Made by a program: the position numbers and the translations under genes. From positions 13,292-63,779 of the forward strand of contig PLGM01000212.1 in assembly GCA_003139795.1 (NCBI GenBank): a stretch of DNA of 50,488 nucleotides. The letters run 5' to 3'. The DNA is from Acidobacteriaceae bacterium. Its GTDB lineage: Bacteria; Acidobacteriota; Terriglobia; Terriglobales; Acidobacteriaceae. Below the pieces are notes generated by a model that was given only the letters and a program-made list of their open reading frames with translations, was not told the origin of the DNA and made no database searches. Of the stretch, positions 24,172 to 31,602 are shown in pieces (the stretch's first letter is position 1; each line of letters opens with the position of its first letter).

Positions 24172-24767
24172 GCGCCACGATCTTCTTCGAGGGCGGAGGG
24201 AACATCGAAGCCACGCAGTCGAAATGCAGGGAGGGTCTTTCTCAATACTGCGCAAAACTCAAGCCAAAGGGGAGCCGCTTGAGAATCGTCGCGGCCGGCG
24301 GCCGTGAGCAGACCTTTGACAAGTTCAAGAGAGCCGCCGGGAATAGCCGCGCTGACGAGAAAGTGGCCCTCCTGGTTGATTCCGAGGGACCGGTTACCTC
24401 ACGCACTTCAATCCAACATCTCCATGAACAGGACGGATGGGACTTTGCTGGGCTGCCGAATTGTGAAGCTTTCCTGATGGTTCAAACCATGGAGGCGTGG
24501 TTCCTGGCCGACCGCAAAGCACTTGCGGGATTTTACGATGGCGGTTTTTTGCCGAAAGCGCTTCCAGGTAGTGCCACGAATGTCGAGATCATTCGTAAGG
24601 CGGATGTTGAGCCGGCACTGAAGAAGGCGACAAAAGGAACCAATACCAAAGGCGAATACCACAAGATAGACCATGGCTCTGCCCTGTTGGCTCTAATCGA
24701 CCCGACCAAAGTCGGTGACGGCTCGCCCCACGCAGCCAAGTTTCATCAATTCCTTCGATCCCTCTGA
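24168..24767 (+). CDS. DUF4276 protein, TOPRIM-like partner of the AAA ATPase
   Basis: 199 residues. The start IFFEGGGN with Glu8 and the strand KVALLVDSEGPV with Asp71 and Glu73 resemble the Glu and DxD motifs of TOPRIM nuclease domains. LMVQTMEAWFLAD near 103-115 is a DUF4276 hallmark. KATKGTNTKGEYHKIDHG follows. It overlaps the ATPase gene by 4 bp. By analogy with OLD-family and PARIS systems, it would be the effector nuclease or toxin released or controlled by the ATPase. The similarity to TOPRIM is by motif only. Confidence 0.77.
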   Translation: MSATIFFEGGGNIEATQSKCREGLSQYCAKLKPKGSRLRIVAAGGREQTFDKFKRAAGNSRADEKVALLVDSEGPVTSRTSIQHLHEQDGWDFAGLPNCEAFLMVQTMEAWFLADRKALAGFYDGGFLPKALPGSATNVEIIRKADVEPALKKATKGTNTKGEYHKIDHGSALLALIDPTKVGDGSPHAAKFHQFLRSL

Positions 24768-24782
24768 ACAACCGCGGTCAGC

Positions 24783-25298
24783 CTAGCAGTTCACCACCAC
24801 GGCCGAGCAGCCCTCTTTGACGGGCTTCCATTGCACCAGGAAGCTGGTCAGGGCCGAGGACTCCAGATTGCGCATGGCTTCGAACTCGCCGCCCTTCTGG
24901 CTGTAGAGCAGCGTTCCTCTTTCGCTGAGGACGGCCAGCGCAGGCACGCCCCGGCGGAGAGGAATCTTGTATTTTTCGGCGATGTCGAGATTGGCGTCCA
25001 TGTACCCGATGTTCACGTGAACCAGGACGAAGTTGGCCTCGAGGATGGGCCAGTTCCTGGCGTCATGGAAGTAGAGGTCCAGCACCTGGCAGTCGCCGCA
25101 CCAGTTGCCGCCAAAATCGAGCAGGATGCGCTTGTGGGTTGCGGCGGCTGTCTTGAGGGCGGCGGCCAAATCGGCCTTGGCCTGCGACGGATCGGGATAG
25201 ATGTCGCGGCCGGCGGAGCGGGCGGCGCCGGGGGCAAGGGCCAGGATAGCGGCAAGGGCGAGGAGCTTGACTGTCTTCAACGGCGCAACCCTCCACAT
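24783..25298 (-). CDS. Secreted thioredoxin-like protein
   Basis: 171 residues. A signal peptide (about 8-30, ending GAARSAG) is followed by a thioredoxin fold with the redox pair Cys67-x-x-Cys70 in GGNWCGDCQVLD. The cis-Pro is near RRGVPALAVL. It resembles periplasmic thioredoxin-7/DsbD-gamma-like proteins that reduce or fold envelope proteins. The last residues (EGCSAVVVNC) contain two more cysteines, unusual for the family, which could form an extra disulfide. It ends 16 bp from the convergent DUF4276 gene. Confidence 0.82.
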   Translation of the reverse strand: MWRVAPLKTVKLLALAAILALAPGAARSAGRDIYPDPSQAKADLAAALKTAAATHKRILLDFGGNWCGDCQVLDLYFHDARNWPILEANFVLVHVNIGYMDANLDIAEKYKIPLRRGVPALAVLSERGTLLYSQKGGEFEAMRNLESSALTSFLVQWKPVKEGCSAVVVNC

Positions 25299-25383
25299 CT
25301 GCTTTCAGTCTGCCACAAAGATGCGGCGCGGTTCCATTTTCGTGCCACGATGCGGGCGCCCGAGGATTTACTCTGGAGATCGG

Positions 25384-25830
25384 ATGTCAAGCCACAGCGA
25401 ACTGCGCAAACGTCTGGAGTCGGCGGCCTACCCCGACCTGGGAGCGATGATGGAGGGCTATGCGCAAGCGGCGGCTGAGTTGGGAAAGCGCGAGTTCCGG
25501 CAGAAACTGGACTTTACCCCTGAATCGATCGACGGGCTGGACGAAATCCTGGTGCTGGTGGGGGAGAGCCCGGAGCTGGATGTGGACTTCGAGGTGCGGC
25601 TTTGGGGCAGCTACCTGGGCGAGATGCTGCGGCGGCGGTACGCGGGGAGCTGGGAGATGACGCAGTATCCCGGCGGGGTGGCGGCGGTTCCGGCTGTGGA
25701 GGTGCGGGGCTCGCGTCTGTTTCCGCTGATGAAGGTCTACCGCAGGCTGACCGCGGGCGAAGAGGAAGACCTGCGCGGATTTTTCACCATGGTGACGGAG
25801 CGGCTGGGCAGGCCGGCGCAGGTGAACTAA
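25384..25830 (+). CDS. Conserved hypothetical protein, DUF3806-like
   Basis: 148 residues from ATG 25384. No signal or membrane segment. The central RLWGSYLGEMLRRRYAGSWEM and the later RGSRLFPLMKVYRRLTAGEEEDLRGFF resemble small cytosolic proteins in which a conserved Gly-x-Tyr-x-Gly-Glu helix precedes beta strands. I cannot assign a function. The longer in-frame extension to 25201 overlaps the divergent thioredoxin gene and is rejected. Confidence 0.62.
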   Translation: MSSHSELRKRLESAAYPDLGAMMEGYAQAAAELGKREFRQKLDFTPESIDGLDEILVLVGESPELDVDFEVRLWGSYLGEMLRRRYAGSWEMTQYPGGVAAVPAVEVRGSRLFPLMKVYRRLTAGEEEDLRGFFTMVTERLGRPAQVN

Positions 25831-26068
25831 GGCCTTCCGCGCACCAGGGGCTGGCCAGTGGTTCGTGGTTTCCAGCCTGGGGCGCGATGAAGCCGCTCCC
25901 CAGCCAGCAAGGAAGACTTGTCGCTGGGGACCGCGGTTCCGCGCCGAAGGTGGGGCACGGGGCCTGCCGGAGCGTAAGCAGATTGCCGGCCCTGCGCGGG
26001 GATACGGCTTTGTGCGACAATAGCCACTGAGAATGCGTGCCGGTTCAGCGCGGTGCGAGGAGGATGAG

Positions 26069-26293
26069 ATGGGCGAATTACTTCAGCCATGGCACCTGGT
26101 GGTGTTGGGCGTGGTTGCATTCCTGCTGTTCGGCGCCAAGCGGCTGCCGGAGTTGGGTAAGGGTCTGGGCGAGGGCTTGAAGGGCTTCAGGGAAGGCATC
26201 AAGGGCGTGACCGATCCTCCTGCTCCCGCGCCGACCGTGCAGCAGAATGTGGCTCCGGCGCCGCCGAGTTCGGCGCCGATCGAACCCAAGTAA
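26069..26293 (+). CDS. tatA: Sec-independent translocase subunit TatA
   Basis: 74 residues from ATG 26069 with a CGAGGAGG ribosome site. A short membrane helix (about 8-22) is followed by FGAKRLPELGKGLGEGLKGF, the amphipathic helix of TatA/E. A Pro/Ala-rich tail completes the protein. TatA polymerises to pass folded proteins, and at least two Tat substrates are encoded in this window. tatC is not nearby. A terminator follows at 26384. The first 12 residues are almost the same as those of the small membrane protein at 26612. Confidence 0.92.
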   Translation: MGELLQPWHLVVLGVVAFLLFGAKRLPELGKGLGEGLKGFREGIKGVTDPPAPAPTVQQNVAPAPPSSAPIEPK

Positions 26294-26383
26294 GGCGCTG
26301 CGGCTCGAAAGACTCCGGGGCGGGAATTCGAGCCCGGCCGGTTGCTCTTGCCGGAGCCGTGCAATTTGATCGATGAGAACCCG

Positions 26384-26412
26384 ACGGCCTGTGCGGATGC
26401 ACAGGCCGTTTT
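26384..26412 (+). terminator. Intrinsic terminator after tatA
   Basis: ACGGCCTGTGC (26384-26394) and GCACAGGCCGT (26399-26409) form a perfect 11-bp stem with a GGAT loop, followed by TTT. Together with the promoter-like sequence at 26503 this accounts for the 318-bp space between tatA and the next gene; I see no gene in it. Confidence 0.83.
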
Positions 26413-26502
26413 GCGTCCTGGAGGCGGCGATTGGCGTCCGCCCGGCCTCTTCGGGGGAAACGCGGAAAAGCGTCCGGCTGCCCGAGCGGGCCAAGCAGTG
26501 TG

Positions 26503-26508
26503 TATAAT
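26503..26508 (+). promoter_or_regulatory. Candidate -10 element for the 26612 gene
   Basis: A perfect TATAAT lies about 100 bp upstream of the next gene and about 90 bp after the tatA terminator. The -35 region (GCCCGA at 17-bp spacing) is poor. Confidence 0.4.
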
Positions 26509-26611
26509 CCCCGCCATCGGAAATTCTCATTGAAAGTCCCGATCGGAATAGCCGGGTTGCGTCCCGATTCAGGCGCATGCGGACAGTTTGAAATCTGAAG
26601 GAGATTCGATT

Positions 26612-26854
26612 ATGGGAGATTTTCTCCAACCGTGGCACCTCGTCGTCTTGGGGATAGTGTTCATTCCTTGTTTGCTGATCGTGGTCCTTCCGTTCTGGCA
26701 GATATTCAAGAAGGCCGGATTTCCCCCGGCCTTGAGCCTGCTGATGGTGGTGCCGTTCGTGAGCCTGATTGTGATCTTCGTTGTGGCCTTTTCCGAATGG
26801 CCCGCACTGAAGAAGTCGGCGCAAGGGCCTGGCTGGATTCCACCTGCATCCTGA
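26612..26854 (+). CDS. Small two-TM membrane protein with TatA-like N-terminus
   Basis: 80 residues from ATG 26612, preceded by AAGGAG. The start MGDFLQPWHLVVLGIV nearly repeats TatA's MGELLQPWHLVVLGVV. Then come a longer hydrophobic helix, FWQIFKKAGFPPALSLL, and a second membrane helix (FVSLIVIFVVAFSEWP). The KKAGFPP...FSEWP part is common in small acidobacterial membrane proteins of unknown role. It could sit near the Tat machinery, or the shared start may just be a membrane-insertion module. Confidence 0.77.
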   Translation: MGDFLQPWHLVVLGIVFIPCLLIVVLPFWQIFKKAGFPPALSLLMVVPFVSLIVIFVVAFSEWPALKKSAQGPGWIPPAS

Positions 26855-26860
26855 GCCGCT

Positions 26861-27721
26861 CTAAACGCTGAGAAGCGCCACGGCGCCCAGCGCCAGGACG
26901 ATGCCTGCCCATTGGCTGCGGGTGGGCCATTCGCGCAGCACCAGCGCGGCCAGCAGGATGGTGCCGGCCGGGTAGAGCGAACAGACCAGCGCGGCCACGT
27001 CGAGGCGGCCAAAGCGGGTGGCCTGGAGATAAAAGAGGTTGCCGACGGTGTCCAGCGCTCCGGCCAGGATGCCGAAGAGCCAGAAGCCGCGCCATGGCGC
27101 TTTGGGCGGCATCGCCAGGAGAACCAGCAGCAGAGCCACGACGCCCGCGGCCCGGGCCGAGGTCATGACCCACATCATGCCGCCTCCACTGGCCATTTTG
27201 AAGAGAATCAACTGCGTGCCAAACCCGAGACCGGCAAGCGCGCCCAGCAGGAGCGCGGCCGGGGGAGTGGGTATTTCCTTGGCCCCGGGGGCCCTGGCGG
27301 CGGGTCCGTGCGTAATGAGCCAGATGGCGGCGAGGCCTATGGCCAATCCTGCGGCGGTAAGGGGGGTGGGCAGGCCGTCGTGAAAGAGCGAAAACAGGAC
27401 GGGGACCAGGGCGGTGAGCAGGCCGGTGAGGGCCGCGGTCAATCCCATGGCGCCCATGGCCAGGGCGCGATAAAAGACGGCCAGGGCCAGTGAGCCCTCA
27501 AAGCCGCCCAGCGCGGCATAGAGGAGAAAATGCGGGCCAGGGACGGCAAGCCGGATTCCGAGGCAGATTGCCAGCAGAACGAGCAGGGAGAAGATGTGGC
27601 CGGAAGCCACCAACAGCAGGGCGGGAGCGCGGCGCGCGCCCAGGCCGCCCACAAAGTCCGAGCCGCCCCAGGTGGCGGCCGACATCAGTCCCAGGCCAGC
27701 CGCGGCTCCTGAGGAATTCAT
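26861..27721 (-). CDS. EamA/DMT-family transporter
   Basis: 286 residues, ten predicted membrane helices in two repeats of five, the EamA arrangement of the drug/metabolite transporter superfamily. Repeat 1 begins SAATWGGSDFVGG, and repeat 2 begins LLLGALAGLGFGTQLILF. Each repeat ends with the typical LxxGLxxALxPxLxxL-like segment. Members export or import amino acids, nucleosides or other metabolites. The substrate is not recognisable. It ends 6 bp from the convergent small membrane protein gene and starts 3 bp after the VWA gene, so it is probably in that operon. Confidence 0.87.
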   Translation of the reverse strand: MNSSGAAAGLGLMSAATWGGSDFVGGLGARRAPALLLVASGHIFSLLVLLAICLGIRLAVPGPHFLLYAALGGFEGSLALAVFYRALAMGAMGLTAALTGLLTALVPVLFSLFHDGLPTPLTAAGLAIGLAAIWLITHGPAARAPGAKEIPTPPAALLLGALAGLGFGTQLILFKMASGGGMMWVMTSARAAGVVALLLVLLAMPPKAPWRGFWLFGILAGALDTVGNLFYLQATRFGRLDVAALVCSLYPAGTILLAALVLREWPTRSQWAGIVLALGAVALLSV

Positions 27722-27724
27722 GGG

Positions 27725-29047
27725 CTACCGGGACATCTGCGCCGAGGGGTAATAGCCGGGCTTGGCGATCACTTCCAGACCGGGCCGGTCGACGCGCACG
27801 TCGATCTTGCGGTACCTGCCGTCGTAGATCGACTCGTGGCTGGCGTAGACCAGCGTGTACTGGTTACGCGCCTCCTCGGCAATCCTGGCGTAGCTTTTCT
27901 CGATGCCGTTCAGCTCGCGCTCGGAGTCAAGAAAACCGCCGGTGGCCACTGTGTAGCCGTACAGCCGGTTGTCGTACATGGTGAAGGGCAGGTGAATGCG
28001 GCTCACGTAGCCCTCGCCCCAAAGGGCGGAGGTGCCCACCGCCGTGCCATAGACGGCAATTTCGTTGGTCTGGAGATAGCGCACCACCTCCTTGTAGGTG
28101 GCCTTGCTTCCGCTTTCCTTGCCGTCGGAGATGACGTAGATAATGCGGCGGCGGCCTTTGGGGCGGGTCGACAGCTCCTTGGCGGCGGCCAGAATGGCGT
28201 CGTTGAGGGTGTGAATCTCCTTGGGAATGGTGATGAACGAGGGGCTGCCGACCGAACGTCCCTGCTGGATGTTGGGGTCAACGCAGTTGCCGTTCTCGCG
28301 GATGTTGCAACCTGCCAGCGGGCCGCTGTTGACGGGCACCAGTTCCTCGGTTCCGGTGGCCTTGGTCAGGGCCAGCACGGCGGGCAGACGGCTGCTCTGG
28401 CCGCCGGTGAAGCCGGTCTTCTCCTGGGCCCCGTTGCTGTAGGCAAAGACCGCTGCCTCGTCATAAGGAGTGAGTGCGCCCTGAATCGCGTCCAGGGAGT
28501 TGTTCACCTTGGCCATCACGTCGGAGGTCAGGCTCTGGTCGATCACAAAGGCGATCGAAAGCGGGAACGGATCCACGACGAACTCCTTCACTGGTTCGCG
28601 CGTGTCGTTCTCGAAGACCTTGAAATCGCGCCAGGTGAGGCCGGGGACCAGCTTCCCCTTGGGATCCTTGACGGTGACTGGAACCTCGACGTAGGTGACG
28701 TTCAGCCGGATCAAGGTGTCGGTCCTTTCCACGCCCTCCCCGGTTGCGGGCAACTCAGGAGGGGTGGTTTGAAAGTTGTCCTTGCCCTGAGTGGAGGGCG
28801 CCTGGCTGCTGGGCGCCTGCTGGTTAGGAGCAGCCGAGGACGAATTGGGCGCAACCGGCTCATTCCCCACGCCCTTGCCGGGCGTGATGGCGGAGCCGTC
28901 CATGCCCGTCAACGGCGGGGGCGCCTGGGGCGCGGGGGCATCGGGAACGGCGGCCTGCTGCTGCTGTTGGGCCACAGCCGCCGGGCTCCAATGGGGGTTG
29001 AAACTCAGAAGCGCCGCCAGCGCCATTGCCGTCAAACGAAGCTTCAA
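27725..29047 (-). CDS. VWFA-related acidobacterial domain protein
   Basis: 440 residues. A signal peptide (about 1-26), then a low-complexity Gln/Pro/Ser region to about 110, then the acidobacterial VWA domain. LIRLNVTYVEVPVTVKDPKGKLVPGLTWRDF-type text precedes the vWA fold, whose metal site is slightly changed (AFVIDQSLTSD, Thr at the last MIDAS position). VISDGKESGSKATY and ATGGFLDSE follow, with NQYTLVYAS near the end. These secreted proteins are abundant in Acidobacteria and have no established role; ligand binding at the cell surface is the usual guess. It is divergent from a second VWA gene. Confidence 0.87.
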   Translation of the reverse strand: MKLRLTAMALAALLSFNPHWSPAAVAQQQQQAAVPDAPAPQAPPPLTGMDGSAITPGKGVGNEPVAPNSSSAAPNQQAPSSQAPSTQGKDNFQTTPPELPATGEGVERTDTLIRLNVTYVEVPVTVKDPKGKLVPGLTWRDFKVFENDTREPVKEFVVDPFPLSIAFVIDQSLTSDVMAKVNNSLDAIQGALTPYDEAAVFAYSNGAQEKTGFTGGQSSRLPAVLALTKATGTEELVPVNSGPLAGCNIRENGNCVDPNIQQGRSVGSPSFITIPKEIHTLNDAILAAAKELSTRPKGRRRIIYVISDGKESGSKATYKEVVRYLQTNEIAVYGTAVGTSALWGEGYVSRIHLPFTMYDNRLYGYTVATGGFLDSERELNGIEKSYARIAEEARNQYTLVYASHESIYDGRYRKIDVRVDRPGLEVIAKPGYYPSAQMSR

Positions 29048-29062
29048 AGGTATTCTCCATGG

Positions 29063-29090
29063 GTCAGTTGTCAGTTTTCAGCGGTCGGTT
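29063..29090 (+). repeat. Heptanucleotide repeats in the VWA divergent region
   Basis: Four units GTCAGTT, GTCAGTT, TTCAGCG, GTCGGTT, followed to about 29200 by looser related text (GGTCGGT, GGTCAGC, GACAGCG, GACAACT). The array fills much of the 278-bp space between the two divergent VWA genes. Confidence 0.6.
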
Positions 29091-29325
29091 AAAACCATCC
29101 CCGATCACTCGTGAATCCGCCGCTTCCAGTGGTCGGTTGCGGGCGGTCAGCGGCTACCAACAACTGAGAATTGACAGCGGAGGGCTGACAACTGGCGAAA
29201 AACCAGCCAGCAAGGCTGCCTTCGTCAGAGTATCAGACGCGCCGGCAGCGCGCAGGTTGCGCGCCAGCCGGGAAAGAGTTCAGGTATGCTTTCTTCGTAG
29301 TCCAGGTTTCGTCTAAAGGACCAGA

Positions 29326-30375
29326 ATGCGCATGCGATGGAGAGTTGCCGCTTTGTTGCTCGCCCTGCCGGGGGTGGTTCCGGCGGCGTGGGGCCAGCTT
29401 GCCCCTTCGCCGGACGCGCCGCCGGTGAGCACCGCGCCGGCACCGGGGCCCGAGGAAGAGTCGGTGGCTACCTTCAAGCTAAATGTCAACCTGGTGGACG
29501 TGTTCTTCACGGTGAAGGACAAGGGCGGGAATCTGGTTCCCCACCTGACCAAGGACGACTGCACCATTACTGAAGACAAGGCGCCGCAGAAGCTCAAGAG
29601 CTTTGTGGCTGAAACCCAACAGCCGATTACGCTGGGCATTCTGCTGGACACTTCAGGGAGCCAATACCGCGTGCTGCCCCTGGAGCAGGAGGTGGGAAGC
29701 CAGTTTCTGGAACGCGTGCTGAGGCAAAAGGACGAAGCGTTTCTGCTCTCCTTTGACGTGAACGTGGACCTGCTGCAGGACTACACCAACAGCGCCCGGC
29801 TGCTTTCGCGGGCCATGAGCAAGGCGGAGATCAACACCGCGGGCGGCAATGGAGCGGCGGGGATTCCGGGAGCAGGCGGGGGAACCATTCCCACCATCGG
29901 AACACCCAAGGGGACGCTGCTTTACGATGCGGTCCTCCTGGCCTCGAACGAAAAGATGAACCAGGAGACGGGACGCAAGGCGATGATCCTGCTGACCGAC
30001 GGCGAGGACGAAGGAAGCGTCCACAAGATCGGCGAGGCGATTGCCGCAGCGCAAAAGTCCAACGTCCTGGTCTACACGATTCTGATCGCCGACCGGGGCT
30101 TCTACGGAGGCTTTGGTTACAGCGGCTTCTCGGCCATGAAGAAGATGACCGAGGAGACCGGAGGCCGGCTGATCGATGTGGGCAACAACGGCAAGAAGCT
30201 GGAGGCCGCCTTCCAGCAGATCGAAGACGAATTGCGTACCCAGTATGTGGCCAGCTATACGCCCAGCAACCTCAAGCTGGACGGCACGTTCCGGCATCTC
30301 GGGGTGGAATGCCGAGGGGATGGGATGAAGGTGCAGGTGCGCAAGGGCTATTACGCAACGGCGCCACAAGACTAG
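29326..30375 (+). CDS. VWFA-related acidobacterial domain protein
   Basis: 349 residues. A signal peptide (about 1-24, ending AAWGQ) is followed by LNVNLVDVFFTVKDKGGNLVPHL and a vWA domain with a canonical MIDAS start LLDTSGSQ near 110. A Gly-rich insert (about 165-187) is followed by MILLTDGEDEGSVHK with the second metal-site Asp, and EETGGRLID. The terminal LRTQYVASYTPSN block is shared with the divergent paralogue. Unlike that protein it has a short linker and an intact metal site. Confidence 0.87.
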   Translation: MRMRWRVAALLLALPGVVPAAWGQLAPSPDAPPVSTAPAPGPEEESVATFKLNVNLVDVFFTVKDKGGNLVPHLTKDDCTITEDKAPQKLKSFVAETQQPITLGILLDTSGSQYRVLPLEQEVGSQFLERVLRQKDEAFLLSFDVNVDLLQDYTNSARLLSRAMSKAEINTAGGNGAAGIPGAGGGTIPTIGTPKGTLLYDAVLLASNEKMNQETGRKAMILLTDGEDEGSVHKIGEAIAAAQKSNVLVYTILIADRGFYGGFGYSGFSAMKKMTEETGGRLIDVGNNGKKLEAAFQQIEDELRTQYVASYTPSNLKLDGTFRHLGVECRGDGMKVQVRKGYYATAPQD

Positions 30376-30717
30376 GTCTCTGACCGCTCGATTTCGCACA
30401 TCGGGGTTCACGGTTTCCCACCCCGTCACCGGAAAAAAAGGCGAAAGGATGGGGCACGGAGCTGGTACAAAAACAAGCGGTCGGAGACCTGGCGGAAATG
30501 TCGGTTTCAGGTTTGGGTAGGCCGCATAAGTTGTGCAAAAAGTCTAGAGAAAGGCCCGGGTTGTCCTGTTTTCAGACAGTTTGTTACGTTCGACTCATTC
30601 GACGGTAATCTGGCGCGTGGAGTTAGTCTTCTCTAATATCGGTACAGGCGGGAAAAACTTGAGGCTGCCCATGAAAGAATTTTCAGCCTCGACAATCCCA
30701 GCTCTCAGGAGCCTGCC
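30376..30717. other. Non-coding gap after the second VWA gene
   Basis: No convincing gene. A 17-codon frame at 30671-30721 ends over the next ATG (CCATGA) but has no other support. A stretch around 30445 (GGATGGGGCACGG) resembles one near 25950 (AGGTGGGGCACGG), possibly a dispersed repeat. Confidence 0.4.
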
Positions 30718-30969
30718 ATGATTACCAATTGCGCCGCCAATGAAGGCTTTGAGATCAGCCCACGGTTTCGCCGGACCATTGAAGAGCGGATCGCCCGGCT
30801 GGAGAGGGATGCCGAGTCCGACGAGGCGAAAGTGGCCGCACTCGTAGACGGCGACCACATCCGCAGGCAGATGCGGCTGGTGGCCCTCGAGCGGTCAGAG
30901 GCTCTGCGCATGAGGCTGTTCCTGGATCGCTCCAGCACGCGCCTTCCCCGGCCACTGATCGCGCTGTGA
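30718..30969 (+). CDS. Small helical protein of unknown function
   Basis: 83 residues from ATG 30718, preceded by CAGGAG. It is largely charged helix: FRRTIEERIARLERDAESDEAKVAAL, then HIRRQMRLVALERSEALRMRLF. No signal or membrane segment. I do not recognise the family. The length, ribosome site and amphipathic pattern favour a real gene. It ends directly at a heptanucleotide array, and the next feature is tRNA-Cys on the other strand. Confidence 0.5.
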   Translation: MITNCAANEGFEISPRFRRTIEERIARLERDAESDEAKVAALVDGDHIRRQMRLVALERSEALRMRLFLDRSSTRLPRPLIAL

Positions 30970-30973
30970 AAAA

Positions 30974-31050
30974 ACAGGGAACAGGGAACAGAAAACAGAA
31001 AACAGAAAACAGGGAACAGAAAACAGGGAATAGGGAATAGGGAACAGAAA
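30974..31050 (+). repeat. Heptanucleotide tandem array, 11 perfect-length units
   Basis: Units alternate ACAGGGA, ACAGAAA and ATAGGGA without any break in the 7-nt period. The array lies between the end of the 30718 gene and the 3' side of the minus-strand tRNA-Cys gene. Confidence 0.9.
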
Positions 31051-31123
31051 AAGAAGCCCGGTTCTGAAACTCCGCTCCCGGCTCCCATGAAATACAATAA
31101 CGACGCCTTCTGTCCAAAGAACT

Positions 31124-31199
31124 TGGAGCACCGGGCGGGAATTGAACCCGCGAATACAGGTTTTGCAGACCTGCGCGTTAGCCGCTTCGCCACCGGTGC
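31124..31199 (-). tRNA. tRNA-Cys (anticodon GCA)
   Basis: Full cloverleaf on the minus strand: acceptor GCACCGG (31199-31193) pairs with CCGGTGC, followed by U73 and an encoded CCA ending at 31124. The anticodon arm is CAGGT-CTGCAAA-ACCTG (GCA), and the T arm is GCGGG-TTCAATT-CCCGC. U73 and GCA are the main cysteinyl-tRNA synthetase identity elements. No clear promoter is visible between the gene and the Cys-rich ORF terminator about 200 bp upstream; that space is mostly heptanucleotide repeats. Confidence 0.95.
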
Positions 31200-31213
31200 T
31201 CGTGAAACAGGGG

Positions 31214-31248
31214 TCAGAGATCAGGGATCAGCCGTCAGCCCTCAGGCC
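31214..31248 (+). repeat. Heptanucleotide array (TCAGNNN), 5 units
   Basis: TCAGAGA, TCAGGGA, TCAGCCG, TCAGCCC, TCAGGCC in strict 7-nt period, starting 15 bp from the tRNA-Cys 5' end. Confidence 0.75.
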
Positions 31249-31298
31249 TGTGAGGCCCATAATCTCCGGCTCAACCCGTGTTGCCGTTCCCCGTTTCC

Positions 31299-31389
31299 TG
31301 ACAACTGACAACTGACAACTGACTGCTGACAACTGACTGCTGACAACTGACTGCTGACAACTGACAACTGACTGCTGACAACTGACCTC
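31299..31389 (+). repeat. Heptanucleotide array (TGACAAC/TGACTGC), 13 units
   Basis: Thirteen contiguous 7-mers, mainly TGACAAC alternating with TGACTGC, ending TGACCTC. It lies between the minus-strand terminator at 31397-31428 and tRNA-Cys. Confidence 0.9.
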
Positions 31390-31396
31390 TGAAACT

Positions 31397-31428
31397 AAAA
31401 AACCCACCGCGCCTTGTGGCGGGTGGGT
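31397..31428 (-). terminator. Intrinsic terminator of the Cys-rich mini-ORF transcript
   Basis: On the minus strand ACCCACCCGCC (31428-31418), loop ACAA, then GGCGCGGTGGGT with one bulged base, followed by TTTTTT counting the last stem base. An 11-bp GC-rich stem and U-run make this a strong factor-independent terminator. It acts on transcription coming from above 31430, where the only candidate is the short Cys-rich frame. Confidence 0.82.
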
Positions 31429-31455
31429 CGTCTGGAGATCCTTTGTTTTCGGAAT

Positions 31456-31536
31456 CTAGCCCAGAGAACACGCCCGCGTGGCGCAGCCCTGACAGCAGCA
31501 GCACAGACAGATTGCGGGAGTGGAGAAACTGGTCAT
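31456..31536 (-). CDS. Short Cys-rich reading frame (candidate leader peptide)
   Basis: 26 codons, ATG 31536 to TAG 31456, with AAAGGA five bases before the ATG. Seven codons are Cys, including four in a row (ICLCCCCQGC). It lies between a promoter-like TTGACA at 31626-31631 and an intrinsic terminator at 31397-31428; tRNA-Cys follows on the same strand. This is the layout of a cysteine-sensing attenuator: scarce Cys-tRNA would stall the ribosome in the Cys run. Against this, I see no strong antiterminator pairing, and the CAGCAGCA stretch on the other strand gives Cys codons easily. It could also be a stand-alone small RNA. Confidence 0.45.
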   Translation of the reverse strand: MTSFSTPAICLCCCCQGCATRACSLG

Positions 31537-31602
31537 CGAAATCCTTTGCCTGCCGAGTGCTCTCACAGAATTGCACAGAACCGCACAGGGCAGCATAGCT
31601 GT

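Noticed and set aside
30671-30721. 17-codon ORF ending over the ATG of the 30718 gene
   Set aside because: The overlap is attractive but there is no ribosome site or compositional signal, so it is likely chance.
30974-31389. Possible CRISPR array
   Set aside because: Units are 7 nt with no unique spacers and no cas genes nearby.
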